Counted from the first letter of the stretch, positions 24,462 through 33,409 are shown. The stretch: DNA of 64,000 nucleotides from Stenotrophomonas sp. WZN-1 (GCF_002192255.1 NZ_CP021768.1:514001-578000), one strand, 5' to 3'. A program made the numbers and translations. Notes: generated by a model from the letters alone, not told the origin.

Positions 24462-27413
24462 ATGCCCGCGCTGAAACGGGCGTTGGCCCGGCCGCTGCGC
24501 GCCATCACCTGGGGCGGCGTGCTGCTGGGCGTGCTGCTGGTGGCCGGCCTGACCACCATGCTGGTCAATGACCACCACCGCCGCCTGGAAGCGGCGCAGC
24601 GGCAGAGCCGTGCGCTGGCGGTGGGCAGCGAGCGCCTGCTGGCGCTGGAGCTGCGCAACCTGGAGCGGGCCATGTCCGGCATCGCCGCCGACGCCGCCGA
24701 ACTGTTCCGCAGCGTGCCGGCACAGGCACCGGCCTTGCTGGATGCCTCCATCGGCGGCGTGCTGCGGCGGCATGCCGAGCTGCACAGCATCGTCGTGCTC
24801 GACAGCCATGGCCGATCGCTGACGGCCGGCAAGGGCGACCTGCAGCTGCCGCTGTGGACCGACCTGCAGCGCCGAGGCCAGGGCAGCGCGCTGTATATCG
24901 GCCCGCCGCAGCGGGCCAGTGATGGCGGCTGGGTGGTCCCGCTGGCGCTGCCGATGGCTGGTGACCGCTGGCTGCTGGCGCGGCTGCACTGCGGCGAACT
25001 GCAGCGCATCGTCGGCGGCCTCGATGTCGGCCCCAACGGACTGGTCTCGATCAGCGATGCCGAGGGCTACATGCTGGCCCGCGTGCCTGATCCGCACGGC
25101 ACGGTGGGCCGCCGCTACGATCTGCCGCGCCGTGACCTGCTCGGCAAGCAGGCGGTGGTCGAACTGGGCAGCCTGCCCGGTGCCGTCGACGGCGTGCCGC
25201 GCATCATCACCATCAGCACGCTGGAACGCAGCCCGCTGGCGGTGCAGGTCGGCTTGGCCGACGAAGACGTACTGGCACCGTGGTGGCCGTACCTGCAGGC
25301 ATCGATGGCAATCGTACTGGCCTACATCGCGGTGTTGCTGGTGCTGCTGTACGCCGTGCGCCGCAGCACGCGCAGCCAGCAGGCGATGGCCGAGGAGCTG
25401 AAAACAGGCCACGCCGAGCTGCGCCTTGCACACCAGGTGGGGCGCGTCTGTACCTGGTACGTGGACGAGGATGCCGCACTGCTGCGCTGGTCGCCGCTGG
25501 CGCGCGAGATCTTCGGGGTGCAGACCGATGCCTTGCCGGTTGCCGATTTCTTCGCACGGGTACATCGCGATGATGCTGCGCGCCTGCAGCAGGCCTTCGA
25601 CCAGGCCTTCGCCGGCAGCGCCGTGCTCGACCAGGTGTTCCGCTTGGTACTGCCCGGGGGCGAAGTGCGCTGGGTGGGGGCGCGCGGGCAGCGGGTGGAA
25701 GTGGCCGACAGCGAGCGGCGCATGATCGGTGCGCTGACCGACCTGAGCGAGCGCTACCAGGCGCGCGAGCAGATGAGCGAGGTGGAACGCCGCTTCCGCC
25801 TGTTGTTCGACCGCAACCCGGCGCCGTTCTGGGTATTCGACCCGGACACGCTGCGCTTCATTGAGGTCAACGATGCCGCGGTGCGCCAGTACGGCTACAG
25901 CCGCGACGAATTCCTGGCGATGAGCATCCTCGACATCCGCCCGCGCGAAGGCTGGGACGAAGTGAAGGGGGCGATCGCCAAGGCCCGCGTCGGCGAGCTG
26001 CAGGACGCCACCGTGCGGCTGCACCGGCGCAAGGACGGCAGCGTGTTCGAAGTGCGCGCCCACCTGTCCAGGCTCGATTTCGACGGACAGCCCGCGTGCC
26101 TGGTGCTGGCCGAGGATGTCAGCGAACGGTTGGCCTACGAGCGTGACCTGGCCTACCAGGCACGGCACAACCCGGCCACCGGCCTGCTCAATGTGCGCGC
26201 CCTGACCGAGCAGCTGGATGAGCAGCAGGAGGACTACACCATCGCCTTCGTGCAGCTGCGCGGCCTGCAGCTGGTGGCCGATACGCTGGGTCGCGAGATC
26301 GGCGATGCAGTGCTGCAGTCGATGGCGACCCGGCTCGGTGGCCTGGGCGCGCGCTGTGGCACGCTGGCATTCCAGCCGGCGGAGGACTTCGTGTTCGCCA
26401 TTGGTGCCGAGCACGATACCCAGCGCGTGCTGGACGACCTGCTGCAGATCGTGTCCGCGCCAATGCGCGGCAAGGATTCGCTGCACCAGTTCGAACCGCG
26501 CATCGGCGTGGCTGTGCACATCGCCGGTGACGGCCACAGCGCCGAACAGGTGATCGGCATGGCTGCACAGGCCGCGCATGCCGCGCGCGCCGAAGGCAAC
26601 GTGGTGGTCTGGTTTGACGCGGCGGTGACCACGCGGTTGGCCGACCGCCTGCGCCTGGCCGGACGCATCCACGCCGCCATCGACAATGAGTTCCAGCTGT
26701 ATTTCCAGCCGATCCGGCACGCCAGTGATGGCACCCCGGCCGCGCTGGAGGCCCTGCTGCGCTGGCCGCAGGCCGATGGCAGCTTCATCCCGCCCAACGA
26801 GTTCATCCAGCTGTGCGAGGACACCGGGCTGATCCTGGCGCTGGGCCGTTGGGTGATCCGCGCCGCGGCGAAGGCGCAGCGCCGACTGGTCGAGGCCGGT
26901 TGGGGCGAGTTGCCGATCGCGGTCAATGTATCGGCGGTGCAGTTCTTCAACAGCGACCTGGTGGCCGAGTTCACCCGCGCCCAGCAGGAGTTCGGGCTGG
27001 CCCGCGGTGCGCTGCACGTGGAGCTGACCGAGAGCAGCCTGATGCGCAAGCCGGCGCAGGCGATGCAGACCATGCAGCGCCTGCACGAGCAGGGCATCAG
27101 TGTGTCGCTGGATGATTTCGGCACCGGCTATTCCAGCATGTCCTATCTGCAGCACCTGCCGCTGGACATCCTGAAGATCGACCGCAGCTTCGTCGCCGAC
27201 GTGGAAACCAATCCGCGCAATGCCTCGATCTGCCGCGCGCTGCTGTCACTGGGGCACAGCATGGGCCTGACCATCATCGCCGAGGGCGTGGAAACGCCGG
27301 GGCAGCTGGACTGGCTGGCTGCGCACGGCTGCGACCAGGTGCAGGGCTATCTGTTGGGGCGGCCGGCGCCGCTGGAACGGATCATTGACGCGCTGGATGA
27401 AGTGGCCGCCTAG
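24462..27413 (+). CDS. Membrane PAS-PAS-degenerate GGDEF-EAL protein, probable c-di-GMP phosphodiesterase
   Basis: 983 aa from MPALKRALARPLRAI (AAGGA upstream). An in-frame ATG at 24351 with GGGGAGG 5 bases before it would add 37 residues and cannot be excluded. TM1 at about 13-33; periplasmic sensor to about 278; TM2 ASMAIVLAYIAVLLVLLYAV. Then come two PAS domains (about 320-560) and a GGDEF-like domain in which the signature is replaced by AEDF (FQPAEDFVFAI), so cyclase activity is unlikely. The EAL domain is intact: EALLRW, NVSAVQF, ELTESS, DDFGTGYSS, LKIDRSF, EGVET, QGYLLGRP. Confidence 0.93.
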   Translation: MPALKRALARPLRAITWGGVLLGVLLVAGLTTMLVNDHHRRLEAAQRQSRALAVGSERLLALELRNLERAMSGIAADAAELFRSVPAQAPALLDASIGGVLRRHAELHSIVVLDSHGRSLTAGKGDLQLPLWTDLQRRGQGSALYIGPPQRASDGGWVVPLALPMAGDRWLLARLHCGELQRIVGGLDVGPNGLVSISDAEGYMLARVPDPHGTVGRRYDLPRRDLLGKQAVVELGSLPGAVDGVPRIITISTLERSPLAVQVGLADEDVLAPWWPYLQASMAIVLAYIAVLLVLLYAVRRSTRSQQAMAEELKTGHAELRLAHQVGRVCTWYVDEDAALLRWSPLAREIFGVQTDALPVADFFARVHRDDAARLQQAFDQAFAGSAVLDQVFRLVLPGGEVRWVGARGQRVEVADSERRMIGALTDLSERYQAREQMSEVERRFRLLFDRNPAPFWVFDPDTLRFIEVNDAAVRQYGYSRDEFLAMSILDIRPREGWDEVKGAIAKARVGELQDATVRLHRRKDGSVFEVRAHLSRLDFDGQPACLVLAEDVSERLAYERDLAYQARHNPATGLLNVRALTEQLDEQQEDYTIAFVQLRGLQLVADTLGREIGDAVLQSMATRLGGLGARCGTLAFQPAEDFVFAIGAEHDTQRVLDDLLQIVSAPMRGKDSLHQFEPRIGVAVHIAGDGHSAEQVIGMAAQAAHAARAEGNVVVWFDAAVTTRLADRLRLAGRIHAAIDNEFQLYFQPIRHASDGTPAALEALLRWPQADGSFIPPNEFIQLCEDTGLILALGRWVIRAAAKAQRRLVEAGWGELPIAVNVSAVQFFNSDLVAEFTRAQQEFGLARGALHVELTESSLMRKPAQAMQTMQRLHEQGISVSLDDFGTGYSSMSYLQHLPLDILKIDRSFVADVETNPRNASICRALLSLGHSMGLTIIAEGVETPGQLDWLAAHGCDQVQGYLLGRPAPLERIIDALDEVAA

Positions 27414-27428
27414 GCCGCGCTCCGTGTC

Positions 27429-27495
27429 CGCCGGGCATGGCCCGGCGCTACCGTGTGATGGGTGCGCCCGGGTAGCGCCGGGCCATGCCCGGCGG
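27429..27495. repeat. SMAG dimer (inverted pair)
   Basis: Two GCCGGGC-ATG-GCCCGGC hairpins in inverted orientation, 27429-27451 (ending CTAC) and 27472-27495 (starting GTAG). They lie between the convergent EAL and LysR genes and could act as a bidirectional transcription barrier. Confidence 0.85.
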
Positions 27496-27503
27496 ACGCA
27501 CCT

Positions 27504-28385
27504 TTACACCCCGACGTCCACCAGATGGTCGATGAAACTGCGCACTTTCGGTGCCAGGTGGCTGCGGCTGGTATAGACCGCGAAGATGCCGATCGGCGAG
27601 GCCTCCCACTCGGGCAGCACGCGCACCAGGCGGCCATCGGCCAGCGCGTCTTCCAGCAGGAAGTCGGGCTGCAGGATCACGCCCATGCCGGCGATCGCCG
27701 CTTCGCGCAGCACGTCGCCGTTGTTGGCGTGCAGCAGGCTGCTCACCGACACCTTCACTTCGCCGCCCGGCCCCTGCAGCGGCCAATGGTCGCCGGCGGC
27801 CCAGTAGCTGTAGCTCAGGCACGCGTGTGCCTGCAGTTCCTGCGGTGTCTGTGGCGTACCGCGTGCGGCCAGGTAGGCCGGCGCGGCGCACAGGCTCACC
27901 CGCGATTCGCCCAGGCGGCGCGCAATCAGGGTGGGTCCAGGCTCGCGGGTGATGCGGATGGCCACGTCGTAGCCTTCCTCGACCATGTCCACCAGGCGGT
28001 CGGACAGGGCCAGGTCCAGTTCCACCTGCGGGAAGCGTTCGCGGTAGCTGGCCAGCAGCGGGCCGAGGCGGGCGATGCCCCAGCTGACCGGTGCGTTGAT
28101 GCGCAGCGTGCCGGAAGGCTCCAGCGCCTGCGCACCGATGCTGGCCTCCAGCGCGTCGAACTCGGCCAGCAGGCGCACGCACTGGGCGTAGTAGGCGGCG
28201 CCGGCACTGGTCGGGCTGACCCGCCGCGTGGTGCGGTGGAGCAGGCGGGTGGACAGGCGCTTTTCCAGCGCGGCGACCTGGCGGGTGACGCCGGCAGTGG
28301 ACAGATCCAGGGCCTGGGCGGCGGCGCTGAAGCCATTGCGCTCGACCACCGCCACGAACACGCGCATCGCCTCGAGGGTGTCCAT
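27504..28385 (-). CDS. LysR family transcriptional regulator
   Basis: 293 aa from MDTLEAMRVFVAVVERNGFSAAA. Helix-turn-helix: AAAQALDLSTAGVTRQVAALEKRLSTRLLHRTTRRVSPTSAG. The ligand-binding domain follows (LRINAPVSWGIARLGPLL, YDVAIRITREPGP). It belongs to the CrgA/DsdC-like group often annotated beside oxidoreductases. It is divergent from doxX and an extradiol dioxygenase gene, which it probably controls through the palindrome at 28401-28430. Confidence 0.94.
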   Translation of the reverse strand: MDTLEAMRVFVAVVERNGFSAAAQALDLSTAGVTRQVAALEKRLSTRLLHRTTRRVSPTSAGAAYYAQCVRLLAEFDALEASIGAQALEPSGTLRINAPVSWGIARLGPLLASYRERFPQVELDLALSDRLVDMVEEGYDVAIRITREPGPTLIARRLGESRVSLCAAPAYLAARGTPQTPQELQAHACLSYSYWAAGDHWPLQGPGGEVKVSVSSLLHANNGDVLREAAIAGMGVILQPDFLLEDALADGRLVRVLPEWEASPIGIFAVYTSRSHLAPKVRSFIDHLVDVGV

Positions 28386-28400
28386 TGTTGCGCCTTTTGA

Positions 28401-28430
28401 AATAAATACGGTCAATCCATCGTATTTATT
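28401..28430. promoter_or_regulatory. Perfect inverted repeat, probable LysR site
   Basis: AATAAATACG - 10 bases - CGTATTTATT, perfect 10-bp arms. It is notably AT-rich for this genome. It lies 15 bases from the LysR start and 51 bases from the doxX start. Confidence 0.7.
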
Positions 28431-28481
28431 GGTGCGTGAGGGCGCAATAACCTGTGCCTACTCCTTTCAAGGTGTTTCCCC

Positions 28482-28892
28482 ATGCACACCACGACCGCTC
28501 CTGTTTCGCCGCTGGCCCCGTACGGCGCCACCCTGCTGCGCCTGGCCCTGGGCGTGCTGTTCCTGGTCCATGCGCTGACCAAGCTGCTGGTATTCACCCC
28601 GGCCGGTACGGCGGCGTTCTTCGAGTCGCTGGGCCTGCCCGGCGTGCTCGGCTACCTCACCATCGGCGTCGAGCTGGTGATCACCGTCGCGCTCCTGCTG
28701 GGCATCTACGCGCGCTGGGTGGGCCTGGTCGGCGTGCCGTTGCTGCTGGGCACCATCGTCACCGTGCATGGTGCCAACGGCTTCGGTTTCGCCAATGCCG
28801 GCGGCGGCTGGGAATACCCGGCGTTCTGGGCACTGGCGCTGGTGGTGCTGTTCCTGGTCGGCGACGGCAAGTGGACCCTGCGTTCGCGCTGA
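28482..28892 (+). CDS. DoxX family membrane protein
   Basis: 136 aa with four hydrophobic helices. The first ones, TLLRLALGVLFLVHALTKLLVF and GLPGVLGYLTIGVELVITVALLLGIYARW, carry the DoxX signature of R...G..F...G..K followed by G....E...G..L..G...R. The family contributes to quinone and redox homeostasis in the inner membrane, but activity is not established. It is followed after 31 bases by the dioxygenase gene. The two are probably one operon under the divergent LysR regulator. Confidence 0.9.
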   Translation: MHTTTAPVSPLAPYGATLLRLALGVLFLVHALTKLLVFTPAGTAAFFESLGLPGVLGYLTIGVELVITVALLLGIYARWVGLVGVPLLLGTIVTVHGANGFGFANAGGGWEYPAFWALALVVLFLVGDGKWTLRSR

Positions 28893-28923
28893 TCGCCGCC
28901 TGACCCTGCAACTGGAGGATTCC

Positions 28924-29712
28924 ATGTCCCGCCTGCCTTCGCTGTACATCTCCCATGGTTCGCCGATGACCGCCCTGCATCCGGGCCAGGTCGGCGTGCG
29001 CCTGGCCGAGCTGGCGCGCGACCTGCCGACGCCGCGCGCCATCGTGATGGCCTCGGCGCACTGGCTGGGCCGGCAGCCGCTGGTCGGCGCGCATCCGCAG
29101 CCGCCGACCATCCACGACTTCGGCGGCTTCCCGCGTACGCTGTTCGAACTGCAGTATCCGGCGCCGGGCGATCCGGCGCTGGCCGAAGAGGTGGCCGGCC
29201 GCCTCGCCGCCGCTGGCCTGCCGGTGGCACTCGACCCGCAGCGTGGCCTCGACCACGGTGCCTGGGTGCCGCTGCGGCTGCTGCGCCCGCAGGCCGACAT
29301 CCCGGTGGTGCCGGTGTCGATCCAGCCGCTGCTCGGCCCCGAGCACCAGTTCGCGCTCGGCCGCGCGCTGGCACCGCTGCGCGAGCAGGGCGTGCTGCTG
29401 GTCGGCTCGGGCAGCATCACCCACAACCTGCACGACTGGGGCGACTACCAGGACGGCAAGGAAGCGCCGTACGTGCGGCCCTTCATCGAGTGGGTAGAGC
29501 AGCGCCTGGCCGCCGATGACCGCCAGGCCCTGCTTGATTACCGCCGGCAGGCGCCCTTCGCCGAACGCGCGCACCCGACCGACGAGCACCTGCTGCCGCT
29601 GTTCTTCGCGATGGGCGCGGCCGGTGAGGGCGGATTTGGTGCCCGCCGCATCGACGCCGGCATCGATGCCGGATTCCTTGCCATGGATCTGTACCGCTTC
29701 GACGGGGCATGA
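28924..29712 (+). CDS. 4,5-DOPA dioxygenase extradiol-type (class III) protein, YgiD-like
   Basis: 262 aa. ISHGSPMTAL near the start (metal His), ASAHWL (His near 46), GFPRTLFELQYPAPGDP, GLDHGAWVPL (His) and GSGSITHNL (His) are the LigB-type motifs of the YgiD/DODA family. These are zinc or iron enzymes that cleave catecholic rings. GGAG precedes the ATG. Physiological substrate unknown. Confidence 0.93.
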   Translation: MSRLPSLYISHGSPMTALHPGQVGVRLAELARDLPTPRAIVMASAHWLGRQPLVGAHPQPPTIHDFGGFPRTLFELQYPAPGDPALAEEVAGRLAAAGLPVALDPQRGLDHGAWVPLRLLRPQADIPVVPVSIQPLLGPEHQFALGRALAPLREQGVLLVGSGSITHNLHDWGDYQDGKEAPYVRPFIEWVEQRLAADDRQALLDYRRQAPFAERAHPTDEHLLPLFFAMGAAGEGGFGARRIDAGIDAGFLAMDLYRFDGA

Positions 29713-29829
29713 GCCGGGGCTGACGCGCGACGGCCCCGGCCGTCGCGGCCATGGCCGCATGTGGTAGTTTTTTCCGGGTTTCCGGCGCTGGCCCTCGAGC
29801 CTCCCCGCGCGCCGCTTCCTGGAAGAAGC

Positions 29830-31479
29830 ATGCATACCATTGAAGTCGTCCTGGCGATGCTGGTGGCCGTTGTCGCCAGCGGCTACCTGGTTCGCGTCCT
29901 CCCGTTCTCGTTGCCGCTGCCGCTGGTGCAGATCGGCCTGGGCGCGGTGATCGCCGGCGTGTTCAACCGCGGCCATGCGCTGGAGCCGGAGGTGTTCTTC
30001 CTGTTGTTCCTGCCACCGCTGCTGTTCCTCGATGGCTGGCGCATCCCCAAGCAGGGCCTGTTCCGCGACAAGGGCGCGATCCTCGAACTGGCGTTCGGCC
30101 TTGTGGTGTTCACCGTGATTGGTGCCGGCCTGCTGATCCACTGGATGATTCCGGTGATGCCATTGGCGGTGTGCTTCGCGCTGGCGGCCATCGTGTCGCC
30201 GACCGACCCGGTGGCGGTCGGGGCGATCGCCTCCAAGGCACCGATCCCCAAGCGACTGATGCACATCCTGGAAGGCGAGTCGCTGCTCAACGATGCGTCC
30301 GGCCTGGTCTGCTTCCGTTTCGCGGTGGCGGCGGTGATGACCGGCTCCTTCTCGCTGGCCACGGCCTCGCTGACCTTCCTGTGGGTGGCAGTGGCCGGCC
30401 TTGCCGTGGGCGTGGCGGTCACCCTTGGCGTATCCACCTTCCAGCGCTGGTTGTGGCGCCGCTTCGGCGAAGAGCCGGGTGCCGCGATGCTGGTCAACCT
30501 GCTGATCCCGTTCGCGGCCTATCTGCTGGCCGAAGAAATCCATGCCTCGGGCATCCTCGCCGCAGTCGCTGCCGGTATCGCGATGAGCTACGTCGAGCTG
30601 ACCGGCCGTGTCTCCGGCAGCATGCGCGTGCAGCGTGCGGGAGTCTGGAACATGCTGCAGTTCAGCTTCAACGGCATCATGTTCGTGCTGCTGGGCGAGC
30701 AGCTGCCGGGCATCGTCGAACGCGCCACCACCACCATGAACGAGTCCGGCCATCAGAGTGCGTGGTGGCTGGTGGTGTACGTGGTGGTGATCAACCTGGC
30801 GTTGATCACCTTGCGCCTGCTGTGGGTATGGCTGTCGCTGCGCTGGAACCTGCTGCGCGCGCGCCGCCGTGGCCTGGAGCGGGGCGAGGCGCCGAACTGG
30901 CGCATCGTGGTGGCGACCTCGGTGGCCGGCGTGCGCGGTGCGATCACCCTGGCCGGTGTGTTGACCCTGCCGCTGTTCCTGCCCGATGGCAGTGCGTTCC
31001 CGGCGCGCGACCTGGTGATCTTCCTGGCCGCGGCGGTGATCCTGTTCTCGCTGATCGGCGCCAGCGTGGCGTTGCCGCAGCTGCTGAAGGGCCTGCAGCT
31101 GCCGGCCGATTCGGGCGAGCGCAAGGAAGAGGACCTGGCACGCAAGTTGTCCTCCAAGGCGGCGCTGGCCGGGGTCGAACGCATGCGACAGCAGCTGGTG
31201 ATGAACCAGAACACCGAGAACGTGCAGCTGTACAACGATGCTGCCTCGCGGGTGAGCCTGCTGTACCAGCGGCACCTGGAGAAGGACAACGACGGGCCCG
31301 ACGTGGACCCGGAGAAAGTGCGGCGCATGGAGCTGGGTTACCGCCAGCTGCGCAGCGCGGGCCTGAATGCCGAGCGCGAGGAACTGTTCCGGCTGACCCG
31401 GCGTGGGGTGATCTCCGACGAGATCTCGCGGCGCCTGATCCGCAACCTGGACCTGCTGGAATCGCGCAAGCGCGAATGA
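29830..31479 (+). CDS. Na+/H+ antiporter, CPA1 family
   Basis: 549 aa from MHTIEVVLAMLVAVVASGYL; the upstream in-frame segment lacks family similarity. About 12 membrane helices. The CPA1 signature is present: FLPPLLFLDGWRIP, AIVSPTDPVAVGAI (transport Asp), ILEGESLLNDASGLVCFRFAV and SVAGVRGAITLAGVL. A cytoplasmic tail of about 120 residues with coiled-coil character (SSKAALAGVERMRQQLV and further) follows, as in YjcE-like bacterial antiporters. Role: pH and cation homeostasis. Confidence 0.95.
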   Translation: MHTIEVVLAMLVAVVASGYLVRVLPFSLPLPLVQIGLGAVIAGVFNRGHALEPEVFFLLFLPPLLFLDGWRIPKQGLFRDKGAILELAFGLVVFTVIGAGLLIHWMIPVMPLAVCFALAAIVSPTDPVAVGAIASKAPIPKRLMHILEGESLLNDASGLVCFRFAVAAVMTGSFSLATASLTFLWVAVAGLAVGVAVTLGVSTFQRWLWRRFGEEPGAAMLVNLLIPFAAYLLAEEIHASGILAAVAAGIAMSYVELTGRVSGSMRVQRAGVWNMLQFSFNGIMFVLLGEQLPGIVERATTTMNESGHQSAWWLVVYVVVINLALITLRLLWVWLSLRWNLLRARRRGLERGEAPNWRIVVATSVAGVRGAITLAGVLTLPLFLPDGSAFPARDLVIFLAAAVILFSLIGASVALPQLLKGLQLPADSGERKEEDLARKLSSKAALAGVERMRQQLVMNQNTENVQLYNDAASRVSLLYQRHLEKDNDGPDVDPEKVRRMELGYRQLRSAGLNAEREELFRLTRRGVISDEISRRLIRNLDLLESRKRE

Positions 31480-31496
31480 CCGTGTACCCCGGGTGG

Positions 31497-31516
31497 GTGC
31501 GGACCTTGGTCCGCAC
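31497..31516. repeat. REP-like hairpin, GCGGACC type
   Basis: GTGCGGACCTTGGTCCGCAC, preceded by GGTGG, between the convergent antiporter and DUF3297 genes. A likely terminator substitute. Confidence 0.65.
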
Positions 31517-31527
31517 GCCTTTCAGCC

Positions 31528-31776
31528 TTATTCCGGCTTCGTTTCCAGGAAATACACCTCGACCTTGCCCTTGACCTTGATGGTCATCGGGTTGCCGCGG
31601 CGGTCGCGGGCCTTGCCGGCCTGCACCCGGATCCAGCCTTCGCTGACCGAGTATTCCTCGACGTTGTCGCGCTCGACGTCGTTGAAACGCACGCCGACGC
31701 CGCGCTCCAGCGCCTGCGCATCATGGAAGGGGCTGGCCGGGTTGATCGCCAGGTGGTCGGGAGGGGTATCGCTCAT
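31528..31776 (-). CDS. DUF3297 family protein
   Basis: 82 aa, MSDTPPDHLAINPASPFHD and so on, with FNDVERDNVEEYSVSEGWIRVQ and a C-terminal GNPMTIKVKGKVEVYF. This fits DUF3297, a small cytosolic family of unknown function with conserved length near 80. The start at 31776 is the only ATG fitting the family length. Confidence 0.9.
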   Translation of the reverse strand: MSDTPPDHLAINPASPFHDAQALERGVGVRFNDVERDNVEEYSVSEGWIRVQAGKARDRRGNPMTIKVKGKVEVYFLETKPE

Positions 31777-31866
31777 CGCTTCATTCACAGTGACGGCCAC
31801 CAAGGCCGGCTTCAGCGGCACAGGATAAACCGTAGAATGCCGGCCTGCCCCAGAGGACGTTCCGCC

Positions 31867-32409
31867 ATGCCCGACAACAGCGACTATTTCGACTTCGAGG
31901 AAGACATCCACGACTTCGACGAGGAGGGCTTCGAGGCGCGGGTCTGGAACCTGCTGGTGCTGATCAACCCGGGCGACGAAGAGCTGGCCCTGCAGCAGTT
32001 CAACCGCTGGCGCGAGCACCTGGCCGAGGAAGGGCAGCCGCTGGAAGCGGACAGCGACTGGCTGCCGGCGCTGTTCACGGCCATCGCCTGGCAGTCCGGT
32101 TTCGAGGTGGAACGTGATGACCTGGAGTCGCTGCAGTCGGCGGTGAACGAGCTGTCGGCGCGCTTCAACCTGCAGCTGGACTGGGGCGGCGACCTGGACG
32201 ACGAGGACTTCACCGAAGGCCTGGACGGCGTGCAGCTGATGTCCACCGCCTTCGACCGCCTGCGCGAGCACAACTACACGCTGTGGAGCGTGGATGCCGG
32301 CAGCGACGGCTTCACCGGCGTGATGGCGCTGACCCGCGATGACGACGCGATGCTGGCACTGTGCTCGCTGCTGAACGTGGAAATCCGGCTGGGCAGCGAC
32401 CCGTTCTGA
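31867..32409 (+). CDS. Acidic conserved protein, DUF6630-like
   Basis: 180 aa. The N-terminus is strongly acidic (DYFDFEEDIHDFDEEGFE), followed by WNLLVLINPGDEELALQQFNRWREHL and a C-terminal SDGFTGVMALTRDDDAMLAL. I believe this is the DUF6630 family (moderate certainty). Cytosolic; no catalytic motif recognised. A TAGAAT just upstream (about 31834) may be the -10 element. It is divergent from the DUF3297 gene. Confidence 0.85.
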   Translation: MPDNSDYFDFEEDIHDFDEEGFEARVWNLLVLINPGDEELALQQFNRWREHLAEEGQPLEADSDWLPALFTAIAWQSGFEVERDDLESLQSAVNELSARFNLQLDWGGDLDDEDFTEGLDGVQLMSTAFDRLREHNYTLWSVDAGSDGFTGVMALTRDDDAMLALCSLLNVEIRLGSDPF

Positions 32410-32418
32410 GATTGATCG

Positions 32419-32484
32419 GTAGCGCCGGGCCATGCCCGGCGGCTTTGTACCGCGCTGCGCGCTCGCCGGGCATGGCCCGGCGCT
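32419..32484. repeat. SMAG pair (one half lacking the terminal GTAG)
   Basis: GTAGCGCCGGGCC-ATGCCCGGCGG at 32419-32442, then an inverted partner at 32464-32484 ending CGCTCCC instead of CGCTAC. It lies between convergent genes. Confidence 0.8.
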
Positions 32485-32489
32485 CCCAT

Positions 32490-32765
32490 CTACGGCCGGT
32501 ACTGCGCCCTGGCGTTGGCGATCACGGCTTTGACCAGCCCGCGGTCGGTGTGACGGGAAATCGCCCGCGCACCGAGCGCGATCGCCTGTGCGCGCAGCTC
32601 GGCAGTGACATCGTAGTGGGCGCCGCTGGCCTTGTTCTGGAAGGCCCGCAGGGGAATGCCGAGCTGCGCCGCCATCGCGTGCAGCTCGGCCAGGGTGTCG
32701 GCCATCAGGTGCGCCCAGCGCTGTCCGCGCCAGGGATGCACCGCGTCATCGACGTAGACCGTCAC
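32490..32765 (-). CDS. DUF4031 domain protein
   Basis: 91 aa from a GTG at 32765 (MTVYVDDAVHPWRGQRWAHL). The pattern TVYVDDxxxPxRGxxWxHLxADTxxELHxMAxxLG is the DUF4031 signature, and the total length agrees. A small cytosolic protein of unknown function. It begins 13 bases after the stop of the upstream minus-strand gene and is probably co-transcribed with it. Confidence 0.88.
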   Translation of the reverse strand: MTVYVDDAVHPWRGQRWAHLMADTLAELHAMAAQLGIPLRAFQNKASGAHYDVTAELRAQAIALGARAISRHTDRGLVKAVIANARAQYRP

Positions 32766-32778
32766 CGCCGCGGCCGGT

Positions 32779-33267
32779 TCAGGCCTGCGGCTTGCTGTCG
32801 CTGTCAGCGGCCGGGGTGGCCTCGGCAGCGGCGTCTTCGGCCACGTCGCCCTCGGCGGCATCGCCTTCCTCGCCTTCGGCAGCGTCGACGCCTTCGAACT
32901 CGGCGACCAGCTTGTCCAGGTACTCGTCAGCGGTCTGCTCGGATTCGGCGGCCAGGGTGTCCAGCAGCTTCTGCAGCAGTTCGGAGTACTCCAGGTTGAC
33001 CTTGCGGCCTTCCTTCTCCTGCACGTTGGCCAGGTGCTTGAGCATGGCCAGCATCGGCACCGGGTTCTCGGCGTTGCCCATGGTCTGGCCGCCGATGGCC
33101 AGCAGCCACTCACGGCCCTGCAGGCCGATGGCTGCGACAACCTGGCCGTCTTCGCTGGTCAGCACCGCATGGTTCTGCACCTGCTGCTGGGCGTTCAGGC
33201 GGAGGAACGGGCGCTTGGCCTGCTGCTTCTTGCGCTTGTCGCGCTTGGCCTTGGAGTTCTGGGACAT
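32779..33267 (-). CDS. Conserved hypothetical protein, basic N-terminus and acidic Ala-rich tail
   Basis: 162 aa. The N-terminus is lysine/arginine-rich (SKAKRDKRKKQQAKR), then a globular segment (NHAVLTSEDGQVVAAIGLQGREWLLAIGG, then PVPMLAMLKHL). From about residue 125 a repetitive Asp/Glu/Ala tail (EGEEGDAAEGDVAEDAAAEA) follows. Such charge segregation suggests a nucleic-acid or ribosome-associated protein, but this is inference. No family is recognised. Confidence 0.75.
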   Translation of the reverse strand: MSQNSKAKRDKRKKQQAKRPFLRLNAQQQVQNHAVLTSEDGQVVAAIGLQGREWLLAIGGQTMGNAENPVPMLAMLKHLANVQEKEGRKVNLEYSELLQKLLDTLAAESEQTADEYLDKLVAEFEGVDAAEGEEGDAAEGDVAEDAAAEATPAADSDSKPQA

Positions 33268-33348
33268 GGGGTGGGATCACCTGGAAACGGAAAGACCGCC
33301 ATTGTAGCGGGTGCTGCAGGGTGCGCTCGCCGGGCATGGCCTTGGTGG

Positions 33349-33402
33349 GTGCGGACCTTGGTCCGCACGCTCTGTGCCCGATGTGCGGACCAAGGTCCGC
33401 AC
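33349..33402. repeat. Inverted pair of REP-like hairpins, GCGGACC type
   Basis: GTGCGGACCTTGGTCCGCAC at 33349-33368 and its reverse form GTGCGGACCAAGGTCCGCAC at 33383-33402, flanked outside by GGTGG and CCATC. Located just beyond the motB stop, it may end the motAB transcript. Confidence 0.75.
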
Positions 33403-33409
33403 CCATCGT

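Noticed and set aside
24294..27155. 953-codon minus-strand frame opposite the EAL protein
   Set aside because: Antisense shadow of a gene with intact c-di-GMP motifs; low-complexity His/Gln/Ala composition.
28759..31275. 838-codon minus-strand frame opposite the dioxygenase and antiporter
   Set aside because: Antisense to two conserved genes, with no recognisable domain and His/Gln-rich composition.
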